Origin: Pedobacter sp. SYSU D00535
GTDB taxonomy: Bacteria > Bacteroidota > Bacteroidia > Sphingobacteriales > Sphingobacteriaceae
Assembly: GCF_017355855.1 (NCBI RefSeq)
Contig: NZ_JAFEWD010000002.1
Span: forward strand, 558,001 to 622,000
Direction of reading: 5' to 3'
Length of the DNA: 64,000 nucleotides
The notes under the pieces were generated by a model. The model saw only the letters and a list, made by a program, of their open reading frames with translations, was not told the DNA's origin and did no database searches. Below, piece after piece: positions 44,942-51,572 of the stretch (position 1 is the stretch's first letter; the number at the start of each line of letters is the position of its first letter). The translations under genes and the position numbers were made by a program.

Positions 44942-46474
44942 TTACGCTCCTAGGGGAAAATTGAAAACAAAACGCATCCCGTCGGGAGTAATTCCCTCAA
45001 TTCTTGCTACCCCGTTTCTTGAATTAGCCAGGGCTTTATCCAGATCGTCTGTTGAATTTACTGCTACTCCATTCACCCGGGTTATAATAGTGTTTCTAGG
45101 AATGCCTGATCTTTCAAAGAAACCGCCCCTTTCAACCCCTGTTATCATTAGTCCTGCATTCAGCCTAAAATACTGTTTTACTGATGCAGGAAGCGGCCCA
45201 AAGCTGGCACCTAGTCTTTCATGAAGATTATCGGCCCTTGTTCCTGCCACTGTAGGAGAGGTAGCCTGAGGTCCTTTTAGCGTCGCGTTCGTGTTCACCG
45301 TGCGTCCGTTCCGGAGATATGAAAGCTCAATACGATCTCCTGGTCGGTGGCGCGCTACACGTTCCGAAAATTCCGCGGAAGATGTAACTTGATTGCCATT
45401 TATACTTTGTATCACATCTCCGGCTTTTAAACCGGCGGCAGCAGCAGCACTTCCGGGCTGAACTCCTGTAATATAGACTCCTCTAATTGCTCCGGGATTA
45501 ATTCCTTGCTGACGCAGCAACTCGTCTTCTGCTGACGGCGCCGGAAAACTCACCCCAAGATAGCCTCTTCTCACCTCGCCATATGCTTTCAGATCGTTTA
45601 CTACTTTCCGGGCTAAATTTATCGGGATAGCAAAACCATAACCAGCATAGCTGCCTGTCTGTGAAGCAATAGCTGCGTTGATACCAACAAGCTGTCCGGT
45701 TGCATTTACAAGGGCACCTCCACTGTTTCCAGGATTGATAGCAGCATCCGTTTGGATGAAAGACTCAATTGCTGTACTAGCCCCCTCTGCAGCCGCATTT
45801 CCGGGTGTAGCCTGGTCAAGAATGCCGATACTACGTCCTTTTGCACTGATGATTCCAGCAGTAACGGTTGAGTTTAGAGATAAAGGATAACCAACTGCGA
45901 GCACCCATTCACCAATTTGGACCTGGTCAGAATTTCCAAGCTCGACGATAGGGAGATTAGTACCTTCGATTTTCACTAGTGCAAGGTCCGTGCTGGGGTC
46001 ACGGCCCACGAGCCTTCCTTTAAAGGATCTCCTGTCCGGTAAATCAACGGTAATTTCAGATGCGTTCTCAACTACGTGATTGTTAGTCACAATATAACCG
46101 TCGGAAGAAATGATTACCCCTGAGCCGGACGCTCTCGCAGGAGCGCTGTTACCTCCTCCACCAGGAATTCCGAAAAGTTCTTCGAGTGGACTACGTTGTG
46201 ACGATGTCCCTGTATAGGTTGTTTTAATGTGTACCACCGCGGGAATTACCCGGGCGGATGCATCCACAAATTCAGGCGCAACCCCGGCTGACGCAACTTT
46301 TTCGGCATAGTTGGCGAAACTTACCTTATAGTCATCTTCGGGTAGTAGCTGCTGATTATTCTTCGCATCAAAATATCTGTACCCGCCCACGGCGAGAGCT
46401 GCAGAGAATAGAGCAGTCACTAACACCAACCCCGCCATTTTGGTAAAACTGTTGTTTCTGTTATTATTTTCCAT
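44942..46474 (-). CDS. HtrA/DegP-type periplasmic serine protease
   Basis: A 510-residue protein with an N-terminal signal/anchor (about 12-32), a trypsin-like domain with triad H133 (NNHVVEN), D163 (STDLALVK) and S251 (NPGNSGGA), and two PDZ domains (about 295-385 and 410-505). It degrades or refolds damaged envelope proteins. An insert of some 20 residues before the serine (LDQATPGNAAAEG) resembles that of Bacteroidota homologues. Start at ATG 46474; a GTG two codons earlier is less likely. Confidence 0.93.
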   Translation of the reverse strand: MENNNRNNSFTKMAGLVLVTALFSAALAVGGYRYFDAKNNQQLLPEDDYKVSFANYAEKVASAGVAPEFVDASARVIPAVVHIKTTYTGTSSQRSPLEELFGIPGGGGNSAPARASGSGVIISSDGYIVTNNHVVENASEITVDLPDRRSFKGRLVGRDPSTDLALVKIEGTNLPIVELGNSDQVQIGEWVLAVGYPLSLNSTVTAGIISAKGRSIGILDQATPGNAAAEGASTAIESFIQTDAAINPGNSGGALVNATGQLVGINAAIASQTGSYAGYGFAIPINLARKVVNDLKAYGEVRRGYLGVSFPAPSAEDELLRQQGINPGAIRGVYITGVQPGSAAAAAGLKAGDVIQSINGNQVTSSAEFSERVARHRPGDRIELSYLRNGRTVNTNATLKGPQATSPTVAGTRADNLHERLGASFGPLPASVKQYFRLNAGLMITGVERGGFFERSGIPRNTIITRVNGVAVNSTDDLDKALANSRNGVARIEGITPDGMRFVFNFPLGA

Positions 46475-46737
46475 AATCACTAGCTAAATGAGTTTATTAG
46501 ATTGTGTTCTTAAAAAAGAAGACTTAGGTGCTCGAAAAGTTTTTATTAATATGATTTCCCTGTCGGAAGTTGGTGTTCAAAACAAATTATCCTGAAACCA
46601 GGAAGGCGTTTACACGTACAACCTCTGCCGTTGCCTCCTGGAAATACAAGTGAAGTTTTTTACTCCCGGTTTACATTTCAGGTTTGGGATACATTAATCC
46701 CTGCAGCAGCTGTGCGGTCTACTAAGAAACAACACTT

Positions 46738-47106
46738 ATGAAAAAGATTTTGGTTTGTGATGATGATAAGGACATCCTGGAGATCATTGATTTTCTTTTA
46801 TCGGAAAACGGATGGGAAGTGGTTACAACAACACACGTGGATAGGATTATTGAACAGGTTGAAGAAGCCAAACCCTGCGTCATCATTATGGATAACTGGA
46901 TTCCTTCTACCGGGGGAATTATTGCCACCCAAACTATAAAGAGTCATCCGCAACATGGGAATATTCCAGTGATTTACTCGACTGCGAATAATGATATTGA
47001 AAGTTTGGCGGCGAGGGCAGGGGCGGATTTGTTTATCTCTAAACCTTTTAACCTGGATAATTTGGAGCAGATTGTCGACAACGCCTATCAGCTGAAGTAT
47101 GGCTAG
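46738..47106 (+). CDS. Single-domain response regulator, copy 2
   Basis: A 122-residue receiver domain without output domain. D8/D9, D52 (IMDNWIP), T82 and K102 align one-to-one with copy 1 at 21112-21498, including the MDNxIPxxGGIxATQxIK block. No kinase is adjacent, so it is an orphan or shares the kinase at 19567-20865. A small membrane ORF follows after 49 bases. Confidence 0.9.
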   Translation: MKKILVCDDDKDILEIIDFLLSENGWEVVTTTHVDRIIEQVEEAKPCVIIMDNWIPSTGGIIATQTIKSHPQHGNIPVIYSTANNDIESLAARAGADLFISKPFNLDNLEQIVDNAYQLKYG

Positions 47107-47155
47107 TTTCTTTTAAAGGAGTTTATTTTTTAGATTGGTTGAAAAATTAAGCGCA

Positions 47156-47311
47156 ATGAAAGAGCTTGCTAAAGATATTTTGAGGATGGTGGAACGATTC
47201 ACTCCTTTTGATATAACCTTAAGTATTGCAGTTATGATATTGTTAATGCTTGTAATGCTCGTATTTATTGTCGCCTTTATCGCCTTTTTGTTTAAGTCGA
47301 AGAACTCCTGA
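47156..47311 (+). CDS. 51-residue single-pass membrane protein (short ORF)
   Basis: An ATG-initiated ORF of 51 codons: a charged amphipathic start (MKELAKDILRMVERF) followed by one long hydrophobic helix (about 21-46: ITLSIAVMILLMLVMLVF onward) and a KSKNS end. It lies 49 bases after the response regulator, same strand. The composition (N-in, one helix, positive C-terminus) is typical for a real small membrane protein, but there is no homology evidence. A reverse 69-codon frame across the same DNA is rejected. Confidence 0.5.
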   Translation: MKELAKDILRMVERFTPFDITLSIAVMILLMLVMLVFIVAFIAFLFKSKNS

Positions 47312-47313
47312 AC

Positions 47314-47400
47314 ATGCTCCAATGCAAAGCGTGCTGGTTTCCTTGCCGGGAGGATTGCCCCATGAAGTTTGTTAGAAACTATACAAAAAAGCCGCTCTGA
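47314..47400 (+). CDS. Candidate Cys-rich micropeptide (28 codons)
   Basis: Immediately after the 51-codon ORF, an ATG ORF of 28 codons encodes CKACWFPCREDC near its N-terminus (Cys at 4, 7, 11 and 15), then a basic end. Four Cys in 12 residues is unlike background. It runs into the opposite-strand terminator. Chance is a real possibility; listed at low confidence. Confidence 0.2.
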   Translation: MLQCKACWFPCREDCPMKFVRNYTKKPL

Positions 47401-47416
47401 AATTTTCAGAACGGCT
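47384..47416 (-). terminator. Terminator of the OmpA-family gene
   Basis: AGCCGCTCTGAAA / TTTCAGAACGGCT stem with a single mismatch, a one-base apex, and a T-run on the minus strand (A-run at 47385-47390). Confidence 0.8.
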
Positions 47417-47439
47417 TCATATTATTTGTTTAATCCTTT

Positions 47440-48759
47440 TTAGTAGAGGGCAAATTCTACTCTTCGATTTCTCTGACGTCCAGGATCTGTTTCGTTGCTT
47501 GCGATTGGCTGCAACTCTCCGTATCCCGTAGCTTCGATTCTTGAAGGATTCGCGCCTTTACTTACTAAATAAGCTTTTACTGCTTCAGCCCGGTCTTTCG
47601 ATAATCCAAAGTTGTAGCGCTCTGATCCTACATTGTCTGTATGACCAGAAAGCTTCAAACTCCAATTGTTTTCTTTTAACAAGGTTGCCAGCTTATCAAG
47701 TGTTGGATAGGAACTAGAGCGAATGGTTGCTTTCGCAAAGTCGAACTCCAAATTGTTGTAAGCATCGTTTAATACTTTTTGTGCAAATTCAGGCAATGGA
47801 CATCCGGCTCCATCAACTCTTACACCAGCTGGTGTAAGAGGACACTTATCGAATTTATTCGCTACACCATCATCGTCTTCATCCCCAAGTTCCCGATTGT
47901 ATCTTGCGCGGTCTTCGCGTTGCATACTGTCCAGAATTGCAATTCTTCTGCGCAATTCTGAATCGTCATATTTTGAGCTCTGTGGATTGTAAGCGGCCAG
48001 TTGATATTTGTTGCGGTTACCAATTGCAAACTCAAGTCCCAAATGACTGTAGGAGAAGCTGTCGTAGGTCTTACCAATATCGTAGCCATCAAGACGGTCG
48101 GTTTTCATGAAGTTGATCTTGTAACCTAAATCAACGTTAATTCCTCGAGCTATCCCAAAACGAAGGCCAAGGCCCGTTGGTAAGAAATAAGAATCGAGAA
48201 TCCGCTCCGTAGTGTTTCCTGAATTAACGTTTGTTGGATCATAAACCATTTTTCCAACCCCGGCTGTTACATAAGGGCGAAATAACCCAAATTCATCCCA
48301 CATTTTGAAATTTGCAAAACTGTAGTCGACTGCCAGAGCGCCAGACCATTTGATGCGGGTGGAGTAGGAGGTACCGAACTGGATATCGTAGGGAGTCTCA
48401 TTCCCCATTGCCGGAGATTGAGCTCGGAATCCACGTAGTTTTCCAAACATAAAATCTGCCCGGATTCCCAACGAGGGGATGATTTGTTTCCTGACATAGG
48501 CACTATAGCCGAAATCAAGGGTTGGGGTAGTGTAATCGTTGTTGTTGTTGGCCCATAATAGCGTGTGTTGCGACATGACTCCTGCATTAACGCCCACTGT
48601 CCAAGTACGGAAGTTGCGCGCTGAGAACCGTTGAGTAGTAGTGTCGGTAAGTGACGTTTGAGCAATAGATTGAGTTGAAAAGGCTAAAAGCGAAAAAATA
48701 ATTGCTGGCTTAATGAGCCGCCGAGAGGTCTTTTTCTTGCCTTCAAGTAGTTTGAACAT
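47440..48759 (-). CDS. OmpA/OprF-type outer-membrane protein with TSP3 repeat
   Basis: A 439-residue protein. Signal peptide ends near FSTQSIAQ (about residue 34); then an 8-stranded-barrel-like domain with alternating aromatic strands (about 45-270), a thrombospondin type 3 calcium-binding segment (DEDDDGVANKFDKCP, then a second Cys), and an OmpA C-terminal peptidoglycan-binding domain (LSGHTDNVGS, RNRRVEF). It links the outer membrane to the wall. The ATG at 48759 gives a KKKTSRR n-region; an ATG 11 codons earlier (48792) is possible. Confidence 0.9.
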   Translation of the reverse strand: MFKLLEGKKKTSRRLIKPAIIFSLLAFSTQSIAQTSLTDTTTQRFSARNFRTWTVGVNAGVMSQHTLLWANNNNDYTTPTLDFGYSAYVRKQIIPSLGIRADFMFGKLRGFRAQSPAMGNETPYDIQFGTSYSTRIKWSGALAVDYSFANFKMWDEFGLFRPYVTAGVGKMVYDPTNVNSGNTTERILDSYFLPTGLGLRFGIARGINVDLGYKINFMKTDRLDGYDIGKTYDSFSYSHLGLEFAIGNRNKYQLAAYNPQSSKYDDSELRRRIAILDSMQREDRARYNRELGDEDDDGVANKFDKCPLTPAGVRVDGAGCPLPEFAQKVLNDAYNNLEFDFAKATIRSSSYPTLDKLATLLKENNWSLKLSGHTDNVGSERYNFGLSKDRAEAVKAYLVSKGANPSRIEATGYGELQPIASNETDPGRQRNRRVEFALY

Positions 48760-49086
48760 ATGTGTTTTGTTCGCGGGTAAATGGTCTCTCATAGTGAATC
48801 TCCTTAGAAGCTTTGGGTAGAATTAAAATGTAAGTAATTAATAGCGTTTTTTTTGATACAACAACCACGTAATTATCTATTTGTTTTGGATAGGGGTGAA
48901 AACGCTTGTTAACTAACCCCGAAAGCGACTTGGGAGAGACGCAGAAGGGTGTTTCTTATACCAGCGAAGAAAAATAAACCTGACGGAAATAGAAAGCCTG
49001 TAGGGGAAGGGTTAGGTGCATGAATTCGAATCTGCGCTTGTACCCCATAGTAGGACGGAAGTTTGTCGTGTATAACCCTTTATAGA
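48760..49086. other. 327-bp intergenic region
   Basis: Probably the OmpA-gene promoter region on the minus strand. There is no clear TAnnTTTG at a useful distance. A reverse 64-codon frame (48956-49150) overlaps the BLUF-like gene end and looks random. No RNA gene or repeat seen. Confidence 0.4.
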
Positions 49087-49506
49087 TTATGTATTGTTTT
49101 TTATGAAGTCCTTCAGAATTTTCATAGTTGAATGGTCGGAGTTGAGGCACTCTTCTAGATACTCTTTCTGCTCTTCACTTTGAAAGTCATCGGCTGGTTT
49201 CCACTCGTCGGTGTTGATAACCTTGACAGCGAGCGGATGGTCCTCAAAGAAACGGGTCTTCAAGGGCTTGTCATATAACTTGATGAAATTGTGATGCGGC
49301 CTTTCCATTCCCTTTCTGTAGGCGGCAGTGATGAGATCCCTGTCACCCTCAAGCATCACGAGAATATTGCCCGCGGCAAAAATAAGAATGCCAGTGATTC
49401 CTTGCTCCCGAAATTGAGCACGGCTTAGGTCTACAGACTCCTGAAACTCCTCAAAGGGTACAATAGTAGTAGCTGAACTAACATATATGATTGCATGAAG
49501 ATCCAT
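49087..49506 (-). CDS. BLUF-like domain protein lacking key flavin residues
   Basis: A 139-residue protein from the ATG at 49506 (MDLHAIIYVSSA). The fold signature of BLUF blue-light sensors is present: IIYVSSA, QGITGILIF and VMLEG, with C-terminal helices. Aligned with AppA, photoactive Tyr21 is kept (Y8), but Asn45 is F32, Gln63 is V50, Trp104 is D89 and Met106 is P91. Flavin photochemistry depends on the Gln, so this is probably a light-insensitive derivative or binds another ligand. The frame is open to 49623 but homology starts at 49506. Confidence 0.8.
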   Translation of the reverse strand: MDLHAIIYVSSATTIVPFEEFQESVDLSRAQFREQGITGILIFAAGNILVMLEGDRDLITAAYRKGMERPHHNFIKLYDKPLKTRFFEDHPLAVKVINTDEWKPADDFQSEEQKEYLEECLNSDHSTMKILKDFIKNNT

Positions 49507-49653
49507 AACGCGGTCAGTTGAGTTGCTACTTCTACGAACGATTGTTGCAAAAGATACAGTTAAGGAAAAATAACGGGGAAGCTCGGAAATCGAAAGCGGG
49601 AACCAGAAATGGCTTCCTATCACTGTAAAACTGGGAAAGGATTGCCAAACTTC

Positions 49654-49866
49654 CTAAGCCGCAACCCCTTTCTCACGCTGCAAAAAGTCGAGAAATGAAT
49701 AGTATTCGGCATTGGCGAGTTGCCATAAGTTTTCAGCTTCTGTAAGTGGGGCTTGCCTGCAAAAATCTACCCCTTTTAATGCTTTTTCGATTTTTAACTC
49801 TAAGAAAAGGGATTCGATTTTTATTGTTTCTTCTCCCAGCGCCCGAAGGATGGCTATACTGTCCAT
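49654..49866 (-). CDS. Small helical protein of unknown function (70 aa)
   Basis: A 70-residue, acidic and helix-rich protein (ETIKIESLFLELKIEKALKG; AENLWQLANAEYYSFLDFL). No signal peptide or domain recognised. It lies 147 bases upstream of the BLUF-like gene on the same strand and could be co-transcribed. Confidence 0.5.
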   Translation of the reverse strand: MDSIAILRALGEETIKIESLFLELKIEKALKGVDFCRQAPLTEAENLWQLANAEYYSFLDFLQREKGVAA

Positions 49867-49983
49867 AAAAGTAGATTTTAAACTATAAATATTTAATTAT
49901 CAATTATTAAGCAAGGTTGATGCCAGACTCTCTTCATTACGTGATTACATTATATTTCGCGACTTAAAATTTTCCACTACCTC

Positions 49984-50013
49984 CTTGTTTTTAGATTTCA
50001 AATGCTATATTTG
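49984..50013 (+). promoter_or_regulatory. Promoter of the aminotransferase leader
   Basis: CTTG (49984-49987), an 18-base spacer, then TATATTTG (50006-50013), a perfect -7 element. Transcription should start about 50018-50021, at or next to the ATG of the first leader ORF (50020), i.e. a nearly leaderless message. Confidence 0.6.
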
Positions 50014-50019
50014 AAATTA

Positions 50020-50085
50020 ATGAATAAAAAAGCAGCATATATTATTTCAGTCGCAGTCGCACCTTGGCAGATTGACGGGAAATAG
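50020..50085 (+). CDS. Leader peptide 1 of tandem attenuator (21 codons)
   Basis: A short ORF starting at the predicted transcription start. The peptide begins MNKKAAYIISVAVAPW and ends QIDGK; residues 8-14 are Ile-Ile-Ser-Val-Ala-Val-Ala. The last codons hold TTGACGGG (50072-50079), of which GACGGG (50074-50079) is complementary to CCCGTC (50109-50114) in the 5' arm of the next terminator. Stop at 50083-50085, 18 bases before the terminator stem. A control codon run followed by an antiterminator segment that a terminating ribosome would cover is the usual logic of leader-peptide attenuation. Confidence 0.55.
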   Translation: MNKKAAYIISVAVAPWQIDGK

Positions 50086-50103
50086 TATATGGAAAAATAC
50101 AGT

Positions 50104-50137
50104 AAAAGCCCGTCCAGTCTTGGTCGGGCTTTTTTTA
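50104..50137 (+). terminator. Attenuator terminator 1
   Basis: A 9-bp stem AAAAGCCCG / CGGGCTTTT plus an inner CCA/TGG, then a U-run. It is inside the transcribed leader, 170 bases before the aminotransferase start, so it would stop most transcription unless antiterminated. Confidence 0.8.
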
Positions 50138-50148
50138 TTTAAAGCAAT

Positions 50149-50226
50149 ATGAAAACAATGTATCAATTCATTTACGCAGTGGCGATTGTGGCAGTGGTCG
50201 CAGGCATTACAGTCTTGACGGAATGA
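50149..50226 (+). CDS. Leader peptide 2 of tandem attenuator (25 codons)
   Basis: A second short ORF between the two terminators. Its start is MKTMYQFIY; residues 8-18 read Ile-Tyr-Ala-Val-Ala-Ile-Val-Ala-Val-Val-Ala, with 5 Val, 3 Ile and 4 Ala in 25 codons. TTGACGGA (50215-50222) lies just before the stop and is perfectly complementary over 8 bases to TCCGTCAA (50262-50269) at the 5' side of terminator 2. A ribosome stalled at the Val/Ile run would leave it free. As an alternative, it may be a tiny membrane peptide. Confidence 0.55.
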   Translation: MKTMYQFIYAVAIVAVVAGITVLTE

Positions 50227-50255
50227 TTTGATATTGCTATTCGAATGACAGTCAC

Positions 50256-50289
50256 AAGCCCTCCGTCAAAAACGGGGGGCTTTTTTTTT
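50256..50289 (+). terminator. Attenuator terminator 2
   Basis: An 11-bp stem AAGCCCTCCGT / ACGGGGGGCTT (one wobble pair), loop CAAAA, and a run of nine T, ending 18 bases before the aminotransferase ATG. So strong a terminator directly before a gene implies regulated read-through. Confidence 0.85.
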
Positions 50290-50306
50290 AACCAAATCAT
50301 AAAATC

Positions 50307-51494
50307 ATGAAAATTGAACCTTTAAGTTATTACAGTAAGCGCTCTCAAAATGTACCGACTTCGTTTGTGCGTGAAATTTTAAAAGTAGCCTCAGACCCCG
50401 AAATTATTTCTTTCGCAGGCGGCCTTCCTAATCCCGCTTATTTTCCTTTAATCGAATTGCAGAAGTGTGTTCAACAAGTATTCGAGAAACAGGGTACGAA
50501 AACACTTCAATATGCAGCAACAGAAGGATTTTTACCGCTACGGGAATTTATTGCCGAACGATATAAAGGCCTGTATGGTTTAGAAGTTTCACCATCACAA
50601 ATATTGCTGACCAACGGTTCGCAGCAAGGCCTGGACCTTGTCGGCAAGTTGTTTATTGATCCTGGAGACCGGGTATTAATGGAACGACCCACCTATCTGG
50701 GAGCTTTGCAGTGCTTTTCCATGTTTCAGCCGGTATTTGAGGAAATAACGCTCGAGGAAGAAGGTGTAGATCCCGTGGAATTGAGCAAAATACTTGTACA
50801 AACACAGCCAAAACTGTTTTATTGTATTCCTAACTTTCAAAATCCAACAGGCTTGCAGTACAGCCATAAAAGACGGCAGGAGATCGCAAAGGTGTTGTCT
50901 GCGACTTCTTCTATTCTAGTAGAGGACGACCCTTATGGCGCTATTAGTTTCAGCGAAGAACTTATCCCACCCATTTATAAATACCTCCCTCAGCAAACCA
51001 TATTATTGGGTTCGTTCTCGAAAACCGTTTCACCCGGCTTAAGAGTCGGATGGATTCTTGCCTCCGAAGAAATTATCCGCCGGCTCGCAGTAATGAAGCA
51101 GGCCTCAGATCTTCATTCTGCCAACTTATCCCAGCATCTTCTTTTCCAATTTCTCAAAACCTACAACTTCGATAATCACGTAGCGAAGATCAGAGCGGCA
51201 TACAAGGCTCAGAGAGATGTGATGATAGAAAGTATAGCAGCCTTTTTTCCGCCGGACGTTTCTTACACGAAGCCGAAGGGCGGCATGTTTACCTGGGTCT
51301 CATTACCGGAGAAAATACAAGCAAGGGCATTGCTGGAACGTGCCTTAAAAGAAAAAATCATTTTTGTTCCTGGAGATAGCTTTTACGTTACTCAGCCAGA
51401 TCTCCAGACGCTTCGACTGAACTTTTCAAATGTAGATCGGGAGCGAACACGGCAGGCAATGAAGAAATTGGGAAAACTGATTCTAAATTACTAA
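50307..51494 (+). CDS. PLP-dependent aminotransferase (LysN/ARO8-like, fold type I)
   Basis: A 395-residue class I/II aminotransferase of the 2-aminoadipate/aromatic type: FAGGLPNPAYFP, TNGSQQGLDL, PNFQNPTG, VEDDPYG, and the PLP lysine in GSFSKTVSPGLRVGW. There is no N-terminal HTH, so it is not a MocR regulator. Homologues are broad-specificity enzymes for 2-aminoadipate, Leu and aromatic amino acids. The Val/Ile/Ala-rich leader peptides suggest a role in branched-chain amino acid or alanine transamination (inference). Behind the tandem attenuator at 49984-50289. Confidence 0.9.
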   Translation: MKIEPLSYYSKRSQNVPTSFVREILKVASDPEIISFAGGLPNPAYFPLIELQKCVQQVFEKQGTKTLQYAATEGFLPLREFIAERYKGLYGLEVSPSQILLTNGSQQGLDLVGKLFIDPGDRVLMERPTYLGALQCFSMFQPVFEEITLEEEGVDPVELSKILVQTQPKLFYCIPNFQNPTGLQYSHKRRQEIAKVLSATSSILVEDDPYGAISFSEELIPPIYKYLPQQTILLGSFSKTVSPGLRVGWILASEEIIRRLAVMKQASDLHSANLSQHLLFQFLKTYNFDNHVAKIRAAYKAQRDVMIESIAAFFPPDVSYTKPKGGMFTWVSLPEKIQARALLERALKEKIIFVPGDSFYVTQPDLQTLRLNFSNVDRERTRQAMKKLGKLILNY

Positions 51495-51532
51495 AATATT
51501 TGCCTGTCGCTTTCCGGGTCCCGGCCAGAGCC

Positions 51533-51540
51533 TATCTTTG
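51533..51540 (+). promoter_or_regulatory. Promoter -7 element for cydAB
   Basis: TATCTTTG, matching TAnnTTTG, 32 bases before the cydA ATG at 51573. No -33 TTTG at the ideal distance. Confidence 0.5.
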
Positions 51541-51572
51541 ATGCAAGTTTTACGCACAAAGCAGCTCTGGCT

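Noticed and set aside
47113-47322. 69-codon reverse frame opposite the small membrane ORF
   Set aside because: Its Asn/Ile/Ser-rich product mirrors the forward membrane helix; the forward 51-codon ORF is more protein-like.
48956-49150. 64-codon reverse frame at the end of the BLUF-like gene
   Set aside because: Overlaps the gene in another frame on the same strand and has no recognisable features.
50307-51494. MocR/GntR-type regulator
   Set aside because: The aminotransferase has no N-terminal winged-helix domain; the first conserved block begins within 40 residues.
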